Source of the DNA: Anaerobacillus alkalidiazotrophicus | Lineage (GTDB): Bacteria; Bacillota; Bacilli; Bacillales_H; Anaerobacillaceae | Assembly: GCF_001866055.1 (NCBI RefSeq) | Contig: NZ_MLQS01000018.1 | Coordinates: 5,562-69,561, forward strand | Length of the DNA: 64,000 bases | Direction: 5' to 3' | In this document: positions 17,676-27,359 of the stretch, in pieces | How positions within the stretch are numbered: the first letter of the stretch is position 1 | Layout: each line of letters begins with the position of its first letter | The notes under the pieces: model-generated | Seen by the model: the letters and a program-made list of their open reading frames with translations, nothing else | Told to the model about the DNA's origin: nothing | Databases searched by the model: none | Translations under genes and position numbers: made by a program

Positions 17676-19451
17676 ATGACTTTTGAAATAGCTTTTGTAC
17701 TATTTGTTGTACTAGGTATGCTTGTATGTTTAATAAAAGAAATAGCTAGACCTGATTTTATTGTCTTTTTTGCATTGGCTGCACTTATTATTAGTGGAGT
17801 TTTAACACCAGCTGATGCATTGAGAGGATTTTCTAATGAAGGAATGCTGACGGTTGCACTTCTTTTTATCGTAGCTGGTGCTGTGAAACAAAGTGGTGTT
17901 TTAAATCAAATTATTTCTAGTTCATTAGGTTCTGGACGAAGCCCGAGAAGATCTCTTCTGCAAATGATGTTTCCGATGGCAGGGTTATCTGCTTTTTTGA
18001 ACAATACACCGATTGTAGTTATGTTTACTCCCGTTGTTCGAAAGTGGTGTATTGAGAAAAATATACCTCCATCTAAATTTCTCATTCCACTTTCCTATGC
18101 TACTATTTTTGGTGGTACGCTGACGTTAATTGGAACATCTACAAATCTAGTAATACATGGGTTTATGTTAGAACAAGGTCTTGATGGATTTTCAATGTTT
18201 CAACTTGCGATTGTAGCTTTACCAGCGGGTTTCATCGGTATTATATATATGACTATAATTGGATATAAGTTATTGCCAGAACGTAAAACATCAAAACAAT
18301 CTTTTGAGGAAAGTTCACGCGAATATCTTGCTGAAGCTTATGTTGAACCTAATTCTCCTTTAATCGGAAAAACAATTGAAGCTGCAGGACTTAGAAACCT
18401 TAATGGACTTTATTTAATTGAACTTATGAGGAGAGGCGAACGCATTGCCTCAGTTCCTTCTTATATAAAGCTAAATGAAAATGATAAATTAATTTTTACA
18501 GGTGTATTATCCACCATTGTAGACTTGCAGAATATTAAAGGCTTAAGAGTTTCAACAGGAACAAACTTGAAATTAGAAGATTTGCAGAACGGTAGTGCGA
18601 AACTTGTTGAGGCAGTCGTTTCGCATCAATCTTCTTTAGTACAAAAAACAGTAAAAGAAACTAAGTTTCGTAGTAAATATGGCGCGGGTGTAGTAGCGGT
18701 TCACCGAAATGATGAAAGAATTAACAATAAAGTAGGGGATATCAATTTAAAGCCAGGAGATACATTATTACTATTAACGAACAAAGACTTTGAAAATAGA
18801 TGGTCTAGTTCAAGAGATTTTTATTTGATTTCCCCAATAAAAGAGGCAGACGTGATCGACCCAAGAAAATCGATTATTGCCATGGTAACCTTACTATCAA
18901 TGATTTTATTAGCTGCATTTAATATTTTGCCTATGTTTAAGTCTGCACTTTTAGCTGTAATTGTACTATTTTTAACAAAAACCATCACATTTGTAGGTGC
19001 TAGAAAATATATTCAATTTGATGTTTTACTTTTAATTGCTTGTGCAATTGGTGTCGGTATCGCCCTTGAGCAGACTGGTGCAGCTTCGTTAATTGCAAGT
19101 TATTTTATTAAAATTAGTAAGGGTGCAGGTATTATTGGTGCAATTATTGTTGTTTACTTACTAACTACGATATTTACCGAAATTATTACAAATAATGCTG
19201 CTGCAGTCTTAATGGTTCCTATTTCACTTGCCATTGCTAATCAATTGTCTGTAGACCCTATGGCATTCTTTGTAGCAATAGCGATTGCTGCGTCAGCTAG
19301 TTTTGCTACGCCTATTGGGTATCAATGTAATTTAATTGTTTACGGACCGGGTGGCTATAGATTTTCGGATTATTTGAAAATAGGGATTCCTTTAAATATT
19401 ATGTACCTAATTGTAACTGTCGTTATTGTATATTTTGTATGGGTTATTTGA
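17676..19451 (+). CDS. SLC13/DASS-family anion transporter with two TrkA-C domains
   Basis: A 591-residue carrier. Two membrane halves (residues about 1-205 and 400-590) flank two RCK_C/TrkA-C domains (about 220-300 and 305-390). Each half has the family substrate/sodium loop: SAFLNNTPIVVMFTPV near residue 108 with IGTSTNLVIHGF, and ITNNAAAVLMVPISLA near residue 505 with TPIGYQCNLIVYGPGGY. This layout is typical of SLC13-type transporters for sulfate or dicarboxylates; which one cannot be decided. Its terminator follows at once. Confidence 0.88.
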   Translation: MTFEIAFVLFVVLGMLVCLIKEIARPDFIVFFALAALIISGVLTPADALRGFSNEGMLTVALLFIVAGAVKQSGVLNQIISSSLGSGRSPRRSLLQMMFPMAGLSAFLNNTPIVVMFTPVVRKWCIEKNIPPSKFLIPLSYATIFGGTLTLIGTSTNLVIHGFMLEQGLDGFSMFQLAIVALPAGFIGIIYMTIIGYKLLPERKTSKQSFEESSREYLAEAYVEPNSPLIGKTIEAAGLRNLNGLYLIELMRRGERIASVPSYIKLNENDKLIFTGVLSTIVDLQNIKGLRVSTGTNLKLEDLQNGSAKLVEAVVSHQSSLVQKTVKETKFRSKYGAGVVAVHRNDERINNKVGDINLKPGDTLLLLTNKDFENRWSSSRDFYLISPIKEADVIDPRKSIIAMVTLLSMILLAAFNILPMFKSALLAVIVLFLTKTITFVGARKYIQFDVLLLIACAIGVGIALEQTGAASLIASYFIKISKGAGIIGAIIVVYLLTTIFTEIITNNAAAVLMVPISLAIANQLSVDPMAFFVAIAIAASASFATPIGYQCNLIVYGPGGYRFSDYLKIGIPLNIMYLIVTVVIVYFVWVI

Positions 19452-19457
19452 AGGTAT

Positions 19458-19495
19458 AAAAGCATTGCTCATGTAGTCAAGAGTAATGCTTTTTT
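19458..19495 (+). terminator. Terminator after the SLC13 gene
   Basis: AAAGCATTGCTC pairs with GAGTAATGCTTT, followed by a T run. Confidence 0.85.
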
Positions 19496-19670
19496 AATTT
19501 GAAAATCAGGTGAGAAAGATCTATAAATTCAAGTTATAGAAATTCTACGTTTATTAATCATCTTAATGGCGTTGAATGCAAATAGAAATATATTGATTAC
19601 CAACTGTAATACTTAAAATGACTGCCTAAAACACGAATCAAAAGTTTCCTTAAGGAAGATTTTTTTTTAT

Positions 19671-19738
19671 TTAATATTCAAATGAACATTTGAATATTAA
19701 GAGGAATATATTTATAATATAATCAAATGTTGATTTGA
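19671..19738 (+). promoter_or_regulatory. cadC-cadA promoter with two palindromic CadC operators
   Basis: A perfect 14-2-14 palindrome occupies 19671-19700 (left arm TTAATATTCAAATG). A second, shorter palindrome TCAAAT-GTTG-ATTTGA is at 19723-19738. TTGAAT (19690-19695) and TATAAT (19713-19718), 17 bases apart, make a good sigma-A promoter; the first operator covers its -35 and the second lies just past its -10. The arms match the TCAAATA/TATTTGA core of the known cad operator, so metal-released repression is expected. Confidence 0.85.
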
Positions 19739-19759
19739 ATGAATATAGGAGTGAATGAA

Positions 19760-20137
19760 GTGAAGAAGGATACTTGTGATATATACTGTTATGACAAAGA
19801 AAAAGTTAATCGAATTCAAAATGAATTAAAAAAGGAAAATCTAAAGGGAGTTTCACAATTATTTAAAGCACTAGCTGACGAAAATAGAGCAAAGATAGCT
19901 TTTTCACTTTGTCAGGATGAAGAATTGTGTGTATGTGATATTGCTAATATTATTGGTTCTTCTGTTGCAACAACTTCCCATCATTTACGTACTTTGTATA
20001 AGCAAGGGGTTGTAAAATACCGAAAAGAAGGAAAGCTCGCTTTTTATTCGTTAGATGATGATCACATTAGGCAATTAATAGTTATAGCATTAGTGCACAA
20101 AAAGGAGATGGAAAAACCATGTTTGAGCAAAAAGTAA
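19760..20137 (+). CDS. cadC: Cadmium/lead-responsive ArsR-family repressor CadC
   Basis: A 125-residue ArsR/SmtB repressor. From the GTG at 19760 (AGGAG 8 bases upstream) the product begins [12 protein letters not shown] and aligns directly with staphylococcal CadC; an ATG at 19739 is less likely. Metal-site cysteines are at about positions 6, 10, 57 and 59 (ELCVCDIA motif). The winged helix continues with [25 protein letters not shown]. It overlaps the start of cadA by 19 bases. Cd, Pb or Zn binding should release it from the two palindromes upstream. Confidence 0.93.
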   Translation: MKKDTCDIYCYDKEKVNRIQNELKKENLKGVSQLFKALADENRAKIAFSLCQDEELCVCDIANIIGSSVATTSHHLRTLYKQGVVKYRKEGKLAFYSLDDDHIRQLIVIALVHKKEMEKPCLSKK

Positions 20138-22233
20138 CAACCTATCGAGTCCAAGGCTTCACTTGTGCCAGTTGTGCTAAAAAGTTCGAAACGAACGTCA
20201 AATACCTGGATGGGGTTATAGATGCTAAAGTTAACTTTGGGGCTTCAAAGCTTGTAGTTCAAGGTGCAACAACTATAGAAGAATTAGAAAAAGCTGGGGC
20301 TTTTGATAATTTGAAAATTCGTGATGACAAAGTACAAAGGATCGAACGTATTCCATTTTGGAGACAAAAACAAAACTATAAAGTGTATATAGCAATTGTT
20401 TTGTTAATGTTTAGTTTTCTTCTTCGATTGCAAGTAGGTGACGACCATATTTTTCCGATTATCGGTTATGCATTAGCAATTGTAATTGGTGGGTATTCCC
20501 TCTTTATCAAAGGATTAAAAAATTTAGTTCGATTAAATTTTGATATGTCTACCCTAATGACAGTGGCAATCTTAGGTGCTGCAACGATCGGGGAATGGGG
20601 AGAAGGAGCAGTTGTTGTTATCCTTTTTGCAATAAGTGAAGCATTAGAACGATATTCAATGGATAAAGCTCGTCAATCGATTGAATCATTGATGGATATT
20701 GCACCAAAAGAAGCATTAATTCGTCGTGAAAATCATGAAATAAAGGTGCATGTTGATGATATAGAAATTGGCGACATTATGATTGTAAAACCAGGGCAAA
20801 AAATAGCGATGGATGGCGTTGTGACAAGAGGGACTTCTACGATTAATCAAGCTGCCATTACTGGAGAAAGTGTCCCAGTAACAAAGTTAATAGATGATGA
20901 AGTGTTTGCAGGAACATTAAATGAGGAAGGCTTACTTGAAGTAAAAGTAACAAAGAAAGTTAATGATACAACATTATCAAAAATCATTCATTTAGTAGAA
21001 GAAGCACAAGCAGAACGGGCTCCTTCACAGCAATTTGTAGATCGCTTTGCTAAGTATTACACACCTGTGATTATCGTTTTTGCTTTTTTGCTAGTTGTCA
21101 TCCCCCCTGTATTTTTAGGAGGTAATTGGAGTGAATGGATTTATCGTGGTTTAACTGTATTAGTGGTTGGTTGTCCTTGTGCGTTAGTTATTTCTACCCC
21201 TGTTTCCATTGTAACAGCCATTGGAAATGCAGCGAAAAATGGAGTATTGATTAAAGGTGGTATTTATTTAGAACAAGCAGGCGCACTAAAAGTTATTGCT
21301 TTTGATAAAACAGGAACATTAACAAAAGGAGTTCCTTCTGTAACGGATATTGTTACGTTTGTTAAGGGTGAAAAAGATTTATTGACTATCACAGCTGCAA
21401 TCGAAAAAGGATCTCAGCACCCACTTTCTTCTGCAATTTTAAGAAAGGCTGATGAAGACAGAATAGGTTATAATGATTTAGCAGTTGAAGATTTTCAATC
21501 AATTACAGGTAAAGGCGTAAAAGCAAGAATAAATAACGAAATATATTATGTTGGAAGCCCGAAGCTTTTTGAAGAATTGCACGGAAAGATAGAAGTTAGT
21601 AAAAAACAAAAGATTAATGAAATGCAGGGACAAAGTAAAACTGTAATAGTTTTAGGAACAGAAAAAGAAATTCTTTCACTCATTGCTGTAGCTGATGAAA
21701 TACGAGAGTCGTCGAAAGAAGTTATCCGAAAACTTCATCATTTGGGGATTGAAAAAACTGTGATGTTAACAGGTGATAATAAGCGGACTACAAAAGCAAT
21801 TGCAAAACAAGTTGGGGTTTCTGACATGAAAGCCGAATTACTTCCAGAAGAGAAATTGAATTTTGTTAAAAAACTTAGAGCCAATTATGACGGTGTTGCC
21901 ATGGTTGGTGATGGTGTAAACGACGCACCAGCTCTTGCAGCTTCCAATCTTGGTGTGGCAATGGGTGGAGTCGGAACCGATACAGCATTAGAAACAGCGG
22001 ATATTGTGTTAATGTCAGATGATTTAAGTAAGTTGCCATATACTATTAAATTAAGTCGTAGAGCATTATCTATTATTAAACAAAACATTACCTTTTCTTT
22101 AGGAATAAAAGTTTTAGCATTATTGTTGATTGTACCTGGTTGGTTAACATTATGGTTAGCGATATTTGCCGATATGGGGGCAACATTACTGGTTACATTG
22201 AATAGCTTACGATTATTAAAAATAAAGTTTTAG
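20119..22233 (+). CDS. cadA: Cadmium/zinc-exporting P1B-type ATPase CadA
   Basis: A 704-residue heavy-metal efflux ATPase. One N-terminal HMA domain carries GFTCASC near residue 12. The actuator has TGES, the membrane metal site is CPC near residue 353, the phosphorylation loop DKTGTLTK is near 395, and the hinge [11 protein letters not shown] is near 595. The single CPC and the CadC partner indicate Zn/Cd/Pb export. Resistance operon organisation matches plasmid and chromosomal cad operons of Firmicutes. A terminator lies 50 bases downstream. Confidence 0.95.
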   Translation: MFEQKVTTYRVQGFTCASCAKKFETNVKYLDGVIDAKVNFGASKLVVQGATTIEELEKAGAFDNLKIRDDKVQRIERIPFWRQKQNYKVYIAIVLLMFSFLLRLQVGDDHIFPIIGYALAIVIGGYSLFIKGLKNLVRLNFDMSTLMTVAILGAATIGEWGEGAVVVILFAISEALERYSMDKARQSIESLMDIAPKEALIRRENHEIKVHVDDIEIGDIMIVKPGQKIAMDGVVTRGTSTINQAAITGESVPVTKLIDDEVFAGTLNEEGLLEVKVTKKVNDTTLSKIIHLVEEAQAERAPSQQFVDRFAKYYTPVIIVFAFLLVVIPPVFLGGNWSEWIYRGLTVLVVGCPCALVISTPVSIVTAIGNAAKNGVLIKGGIYLEQAGALKVIAFDKTGTLTKGVPSVTDIVTFVKGEKDLLTITAAIEKGSQHPLSSAILRKADEDRIGYNDLAVEDFQSITGKGVKARINNEIYYVGSPKLFEELHGKIEVSKKQKINEMQGQSKTVIVLGTEKEILSLIAVADEIRESSKEVIRKLHHLGIEKTVMLTGDNKRTTKAIAKQVGVSDMKAELLPEEKLNFVKKLRANYDGVAMVGDGVNDAPALAASNLGVAMGGVGTDTALETADIVLMSDDLSKLPYTIKLSRRALSIIKQNITFSLGIKVLALLLIVPGWLTLWLAIFADMGATLLVTLNSLRLLKIKF

Positions 22234-22285
22234 TTTCATCATTGCTCGTTTATTTTTAATCTAGTATTATATAACTCTTCTAATA

Positions 22286-22322
22286 AAAACCACACCAAAG
22301 AATTTTTCTGGTGTGGTTTTTA
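22286..22322. terminator. Terminator after cadA
   Basis: A perfect 12-bp stem (AAAACCACACCA with its complement) followed by TTTTTATTTTTATT. Confidence 0.9.
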
Positions 22323-22330
22323 TTTTTATT

Positions 22331-22436
22331 CCAATCTTAAAGGATATCGAACTAAACAAATCAAGATTAGGATGGGGATTAACTGCCTCTAGAGGTCGTA
22401 TAAGTTAAACTCTAATTGATCGAAGTTCAGCTTTAT
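22331..22436 (+). repeat. Family A element, degenerate copy
   Basis: GGATGGGGATTAACTGCC, GTCGTATAAGTTAAACTCTAA and the terminal GAAGTTCAGCTTTAT identify it as a shortened family A copy. Its TTTAT end lies 7 bases from the stop codon of the convergent sigma-factor gene. Confidence 0.6.
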
Positions 22437-22442
22437 AAAATA

Positions 22443-23099
22443 TTAACGTTTCGTCATTAATTTTTTTGAAACCAAATATTTTTCTAGTTTTCTCTTAACG
22501 CGGGTTAGTGCATTATCAATAGCTTTCACTGAGCAATTATTATTTTGAGATATTTCTTTATATGAAAGCCCATCCAAGTATAAATCAAGAACATCGCGTT
22601 CTAAATCTGTCAAAAGTTCAGATATTTTAACCTCAATATTATTATAGTCTTCCTGATTAATAAATAGCTCTTCAGGATCTAGTGTTTTTGAGCAAGTGAC
22701 CAAATCCATTAATGTCCGGTTTGGTTCTTCGTCAAAAATAGGCTTGTCTAACGAGATAGACGAATTTAGTGGGATATGTTTTTGCCGGGTTGCAGATTTA
22801 ATGGCCGATATTATTTGTCTTGTAATACAAAGCTCCGCAAAGGATTTAAAAGATTTTAATTTATCTTTCTTAAAATCCCTTATTGCTTTAAAAAGACCAA
22901 TCATACCTTCTTGAATGATATCTTCACGGTCAGCTCCGATTAAAAAATATGATCTAGCTTTGGCGTGAACAAATTGTCGGTATTTATGTATTAAAAAATC
23001 GTGTGCATCATTATCTCCACGATGAACTAAATCTACTATTTCTTCATCTGGCACATCTTTATATTTGTAATTATGGAGCATTTTACCATTTCTGTTCAA
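22443..23099 (-). CDS. Sigma-H-type sporulation sigma factor (stand-alone paralogue)
   Basis: A 218-residue sigma-70-family protein closely resembling B. subtilis SigH: KARSYFLIGADREDIIQEGMIGLFKAIRDFK and ELCITRQIISAIKSATRQKHIPLNS in region 2, and SYKEISQNNNCSVKAIDNALTRVKRKLEKYL in region 4. The usual sigH gene sits in a rlmB-yacP-sigH-rpmGB-secE cluster, but here the gene stands alone beside cadCA on the opposite strand with its own promoter. It is therefore probably a second SigH-like factor. Whether the genome also has a canonical sigH cannot be seen. Confidence 0.85.
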   Translation of the reverse strand: MNRNGKMLHNYKYKDVPDEEIVDLVHRGDNDAHDFLIHKYRQFVHAKARSYFLIGADREDIIQEGMIGLFKAIRDFKKDKLKSFKSFAELCITRQIISAIKSATRQKHIPLNSSISLDKPIFDEEPNRTLMDLVTCSKTLDPEELFINQEDYNNIEVKISELLTDLERDVLDLYLDGLSYKEISQNNNCSVKAIDNALTRVKRKLEKYLVSKKLMTKR

Positions 23100-23138
23100 A
23101 AAATCTCCCCCGACTCGAAACCAAGTTAGTTTGAGTAA

Positions 23139-23168
23139 ATTATACTATACGAATTTTTATAGCGTCAA
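23139..23168 (-). promoter_or_regulatory. Sigma-A-type promoter of the sigma-H-like gene
   Basis: On the minus strand TTGACG (23168-23163) and TATAAT (23144-23139) are 18 bases apart, about 40 bases before the start codon. The remainder, 23169-23598, is a divergent intergenic region towards the chemoreceptor; I see no gene in it. Confidence 0.75.
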
Positions 23169-23598
23169 GGTTATAAGGTACTACTCTTGACAGGTGCCAT
23201 GCACTTTTTGAATATATTGAACTACTAACCACTTAACTTCTAACGAAATTTGAAGTGGAGGCTTCGTAGTTCCAATAAACAACCTTTCATCTCCCTAAGC
23301 GTTACTCCCGTTGTTCCAACGGATGGAATTTGTTACGTTACCTTGATTATTTTACGAGTGGAAAGAATTAGCTTACTTTTCGCATTTTAGTTTGTCCACC
23401 CAACCTTCTCACAAATTTGTTCTTTATAATTCCAAAAATTGGTGTGCTATCAGACTGGGAAATATGACATTTTCATACAAAATACACATAATTGTAACAT
23501 TTTATCCACAATCACTCTGAATTTTCTAGTAATATAAATAACATTGAAGATCGATTTTTATTTTATTTATTACTTATGACAATAATGAGGTGTATTTT

Positions 23599-25296
23599 TT
23601 GAACTGGACAATCGGGAAAAAATTAATTGCATTTGTCTCACTTTCAATTTTTGCGTTAACGGTTATTTTATCGACAGTTAACTATATTACTACAAAAAAT
23701 AGTTTAATTGAGAGTGCCCAACACAAATTAATTTCAGACTTACAATTAGGATATCAATACTTAGATTTTAGATTTCCAGGTGATTGGAATGTAACGGACG
23801 GAGTATTGTATAAAGGTAATGTGGAAATTAATGAAAACTATGAAATTGTTGATAAAATAAGTGAATTAACTGGTGGAAATTCAGTTACTATATTTTTATA
23901 TGATACAAGGGTAACGACTAACGTGGTTACAAATGAGGGTGTAAGAGCAATCGGATCAAAAGTTTCAGATGAAATAAAAGAATCGGTTCTTGATAAAGGA
24001 GCTCGTTTTATTGGCAGGGCTGATGTAGTAGGTGTATGGAATCAAACAGCTTATGATCCAATTCTTAATAAAAATGGTGATGTAATTGGTATTTGGTACA
24101 CAGGTGTACCTGAACAGCCTTATAACGAAATTGCCTTAAAAGGTTCTTTTCTAAACATTGGTATTGCTGGAGTTATTATGTTTTCGATCTTTGTCATTAG
24201 TTATTTTTATTTAAACCAAATGATCATTAAACCGTTAAAAATGTTGACTGAATTTGCAAATAAAATTGCGAATCTCGAACTTAATGGAAAATCTTTTAAT
24301 CCAAAGAAGAATGATGAGATTTCACAACTCGGTAAATCCTTTACAAAAATGAAAGAAAATCTATATAAAATTGTTCAAAATTTAATTGAAAGCAGCGATA
24401 GTGTAACAGATGCTTCAACGAGCCTTTCGGCTAGTGCAAAACAAACAGAAGAATCTGCAACACAAATTGCTTCGGCTGTTCAAGAAATCGCTGCTGGTGC
24501 TAGTGAACAAACAGATCATACCAAGGAAATTATAAAGATGATGGAAGCTTCTGTAAATAAAGTTGAAGAAGGGCTTCAACAAGCTAGTGATACGCTTATG
24601 TTTTCAAAAAAGTCAACTCAATCTGCCTATGATGGGAACAACGCTATTACTAATGCAATTAAACATCTAGAGAAAATTACAAAATCTGTAGAAGCTTCTA
24701 CCGAAAATGTTAATAACTTAGGAAAACGCTCAGAGGAAATTGGGAGTATTATCACAACTATTACTTCAATCGCTGATCAAACAAACTTGTTAGCTTTAAA
24801 TGCTGCTATTGAAGCGGCACGTGCTGGGGAACACGGTAAGGGTTTTGCAGTAGTCGCTGATGAAGTAAGGAAACTTGCTGAAGAATCAAGTAAGTCGGCA
24901 GGACAAATTACTGCTTTAATCCAATCAATTCAAGCAGACACCAATGTAACTGTGGAGTTCATGGAGAAAAACTTAAAAGATGTTCATGAACAGGTACAAA
25001 TTATTGAAAAAGGTCAAAATTCTTTAAAAGAAATTGTTCAACAAACTGAAATGACAGAGCAAAGTGCACTTAGTACAAATCAAGTTTTCAATGAATTAAA
25101 AGACAATGCTGAACAAACTTTAGGTGCTGTCAAAGAAATTTCAAGTATTATTGAACAAACATCAGCATCGACTGAAGAAGTATCAGCTTCAACTGAAGAA
25201 CAGACTGCAACTGTCGAAGAAATTTCAGCGAACGCTGAGCAGTTAGCTAAGATGTCTGAGAATTTACAGACGCAAATTAATCATTTTAAATTATAG
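23599..25296 (+). CDS. Methyl-accepting chemotaxis protein with single-Cache sensor
   Basis: A chemoreceptor of about 565 residues. A TTG at 23599 with GAGGTG 6 bases before it is favoured over a GTG at 23590. It has an N-terminal membrane helix (about 8-30), an external sensor of about 150 residues with Cache-type features (ending [20 protein letters not shown]), a second helix near 185, HAMP near 205-255, and the signalling domain with the hairpin tip [38 protein letters not shown] near 395. It should signal to CheA in the motility pathway; the ligand is unknown. Confidence 0.92.
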   Translation: MNWTIGKKLIAFVSLSIFALTVILSTVNYITTKNSLIESAQHKLISDLQLGYQYLDFRFPGDWNVTDGVLYKGNVEINENYEIVDKISELTGGNSVTIFLYDTRVTTNVVTNEGVRAIGSKVSDEIKESVLDKGARFIGRADVVGVWNQTAYDPILNKNGDVIGIWYTGVPEQPYNEIALKGSFLNIGIAGVIMFSIFVISYFYLNQMIIKPLKMLTEFANKIANLELNGKSFNPKKNDEISQLGKSFTKMKENLYKIVQNLIESSDSVTDASTSLSASAKQTEESATQIASAVQEIAAGASEQTDHTKEIIKMMEASVNKVEEGLQQASDTLMFSKKSTQSAYDGNNAITNAIKHLEKITKSVEASTENVNNLGKRSEEIGSIITTITSIADQTNLLALNAAIEAARAGEHGKGFAVVADEVRKLAEESSKSAGQITALIQSIQADTNVTVEFMEKNLKDVHEQVQIIEKGQNSLKEIVQQTEMTEQSALSTNQVFNELKDNAEQTLGAVKEISSIIEQTSASTEEVSASTEEQTATVEEISANAEQLAKMSENLQTQINHFKL

Positions 25297-25339
25297 TATT
25301 TTCATTTTAGATTTTAGATTTGAAGTTAGCCTAAGAGTC

Positions 25340-25370
25340 AAAAGACGAGCTTAAAAACTCGTCTTTTTTT
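25340..25370 (+). terminator. Terminator after the chemoreceptor
   Basis: AAAGACGAG and CTCGTCTTT pair around an 8-base A-rich loop, followed by T residues. Confidence 0.9.
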
Positions 25371-25372
25371 AC

Positions 25373-25706
25373 ATAATCAGAATTTATAAATTTCTAATTT
25401 GGAAACTGTCTAGCGCAAGCAGCCTACGAGCTCGGTCACTTCAGGCAAGCAACTGACTTCAATTACCTCTTGAAATCCTTCGTTGATTAGCTTCATGCAG
25501 CTTTGCTCCTGCGATTACTCGTCGCACAAAACACTGCTTCGAGGAAGCTTACTACGAAGCAGTACTTGAAGACGCAGAAGCACGTAAGAAGCCAAAGAGC
25601 GGCTTCTGTCAAAGGCCGACCCAGTGAAGCTACTACTTGGATTACTTGAGCAAACGGAGTGGCACAGGAGCAGCTGCTCGTGACCAAGGCGCTTGCGCTT
25701 TTCTTG
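25373..25706 (+). repeat. Family C modular repeat, copy 1 (long form)
   Basis: It begins with TAATCAGAATTTATAAATTTC and GGAAACTGTCTAGCGC, ends with AAGGCGCTTGCGCTTTTCTTG, and is about 330 bp long. The interior (CTGCTTCGAGGAAGCTTAC, GCGGCTTCTGTCAAAGGCC) is shared with copies at 38841, 50567 and 53610. Short frames on both strands are by-products. It fills most of the 25297-25938 gap; the remainder shows no gene. Confidence 0.8.
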
Positions 25707-25938
25707 ATAATAATTGTAACAGCGCCTTATTATGTTCTTTATAAGCAAATATTATCAAATCTAAACTCACTAATAAACGGTTCACTTGTTCACACTAATT
25801 GAAGGTTATAATTATCCGTGCTTTAGTAATTGAGTTGGGGGTAAATTTCACCTTAATAGTAGGATAAACATTTACAAGTGATTAAAATGAAGTCATCTAT
25901 TTGATTTGAGATTAAGATAACATCTGAATTTTCTATTA

Positions 25939-26415
25939 TCATTTCAACAAGTTCTTAATATCTTCCTTTATTTTTAACGGAGATTTGGTAGGTCCATAAC
26001 GTTTTACTACATTTCCATTTTTGTTAATTAGAAACTTTGTGAAATTCCATTTGATTTTAGGAGTCAATATTCCCTTAGTTTCCTTCGTTAAATAGTTAAA
26101 CAGTGGGTGAGCATTATCTCCTTTAACATCTACTTTTTTAAAAAGAGTAAAGGTAACTCCAAAGTTCAATTTACATCGTTCTGCCATTTCCTCATTAGTA
26201 CCAGGTTCCTGGTTCATAAATTGATTACTTGGAAAGCCTAAAACCTCAAAGTTGTTGTCTTTATATGTATCATATAATTTTTGTAATTCATTAAATTGAG
26301 GAGCAAATCCGCATTTAGTTGCAGTATTAACAATTAAGAGTACTTTGCCTTCATAGTCTGCTAATGACTTATTTTCTCCATTTATCATCAGTGCCGAAAA
26401 TTTATATATACTCAT
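25939..26415 (-). CDS. Glutathione peroxidase family protein (thiol peroxidase)
   Basis: A 158-residue peroxidase. Catalytic residues are Cys35 (NTATKCGF), Gln65 or the nearby Gln of NQEPGTNEEM, Trp123 and Asn124 (KWNFTKF). The active residue is cysteine, not selenocysteine. Bacillus homologues (BsaA) use thioredoxin-type reductants to remove peroxides in the cytoplasm. A structured palindromic element lies 66-220 bases upstream of the start and would be in its leader if transcribed. Confidence 0.9.
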   Translation of the reverse strand: MSIYKFSALMINGENKSLADYEGKVLLIVNTATKCGFAPQFNELQKLYDTYKDNNFEVLGFPSNQFMNQEPGTNEEMAERCKLNFGVTFTLFKKVDVKGDNAHPLFNYLTKETKGILTPKIKWNFTKFLINKNGNVVKRYGPTKSPLKIKEDIKNLLK

Positions 26416-26480
26416 GTCTATTATCCTCTCAAAATTGATTTCTATATTTTAATGGACTTCATAACTCCTTATTCTTGTTT

Positions 26481-26634
26481 ATGGCATTTAAATAATGTAG
26501 CTATTGGCAATTAAGGGTATGCACGAAACAATGCATAAGCACAGCTTTACACGGAGAGGTGCGGATAAAAATACAGTTAATCGTATTTCCTTAATTGCCA
26601 TTTCATGCAAAAATTAAATGCCAAATACATTATT
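26481..26634. other. Palindromic four-way-junction element upstream of the glutathione peroxidase gene
   Basis: GGCAATTAAGG (26506-26516) pairs perfectly with 26589-26599. Inside are three hairpins: TATGCA/TGCATA (26518-26537), GCAC-CTTT/AGAG-GTGC (26539-26562) and AAATAC/GTATTT (26569-26588). Outside, GGCATTTAA and AATAATGTA at 26483-26499 recur as complements at 26614-26634 but in swapped order, so only one outer pair can form at a time. It could be a structured leader RNA on the minus strand or a palindromic mobile repeat. No known riboswitch signature fits. Confidence 0.55.
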
Positions 26635-26809
26635 CTTCCTAATTATAATACTATATCAAATTACGAGACCTGTTGTGAGGAACTAATCTTGTAAATAGAT
26701 GTTTGTTTATCGGATTATTCAAATTTGTAATAATAGCACACACCTAAAAAATTAATGAAACTTTTAGCAGTTAGTTCCGTATTAATAATTGATATCTTTT
26801 CCATATTTT

Positions 26810-26865
26810 ATAAAGCTGAACTTCAGTCAGTTGGGGTCTTACTGCCCCTTAAGAGTGGGATAAAA
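26810..26865 (-). repeat. Family A element, internally deleted copy
   Basis: Read on the minus strand it has the left end (TTTATCCCACTCTTAAGGGGCA) joined directly to the right end (CTGAAGTTCAGCTTTAT). It is a deletion derivative that still has TTTAT at both ends. Confidence 0.7.
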
Positions 26866-26941
26866 AGACAAACAGATGTGACTTTTTTGACTTCTGGTTG
26901 AATCTAAAGAGTAATTGTGAAGTAATTAAGGGGTGAGTTAA

Positions 26942-27208
26942 TTGAAAATTTTTTTTGGTAAACAAAAAGGTGATATTTTGATTGAAGTAGATTCGATGGT
27001 TACAGGCGAAGTAACTGGTGATATAGTCGTTCTGCCGGGAGCACATTTAGATTTATCAGCATCGGTTGAAGGAAATGTTACTTTGATGAGACATTCAAAA
27101 GCATCAATCAGAGGTCCAATTAATGGAAATCTTTATGATGAAGGGGGAACGATCGAACTTTTTAGTATAGTGAGTGGAGATATTGTAAAAAGTTACGGTA
27201 TAAAGTAA
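26942..27208 (+). CDS. Small bactofilin-like polymer-forming protein
   Basis: An 88-residue protein starting at TTG after AAGGGGTGAG. The body is a series of short repeats with alternating hydrophobic and small residues (VTGEVTGDIVVLPGAHLDLSASVEGNVTLMRHSKASIRGPINGNLYDEGG), as in the beta-helix of bactofilins, but it is shorter than usual. It may be a minimal bactofilin or a related cytoskeletal or envelope protein. The tRNA-shaped RNA gene begins 150 bases downstream on the same strand. Confidence 0.6.
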   Translation: MKIFFGKQKGDILIEVDSMVTGEVTGDIVVLPGAHLDLSASVEGNVTLMRHSKASIRGPINGNLYDEGGTIELFSIVSGDIVKSYGIK

Positions 27209-27359
27209 CCTGGTTGTCTCGTATGATGAAATGAGGAGGATAATTGAGTATCTGTTTACTTTCCACTAAATAATTCTATGCATTAATAATTGATAAACTA
27301 ATATATTTTTTACTCTATAACTATGAATACTGATATATTTGATAAAAGATTAACAATCC

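Noticed and set aside
22443..23099. ECF sigma factor
   Set aside because: Region 2 and 4 sequences (SYFLIGADREDI, ATRQKHIPLN, NALTRVKRKLEKYL) are those of the SigH group, not ECF factors.
25493..25748. Short frames on the minus strand inside family C copy 1 (similar ones at 50590-50787 and 53732-53963)
   Set aside because: They lie within repeats that are not conserved as frames, and lack ribosome sites.
26539..26565. Lysine riboswitch suggested by GAGAGGTGCGG
   Set aside because: Only this short string matches; the other conserved lysine-box segments and the five-helix plan are missing.
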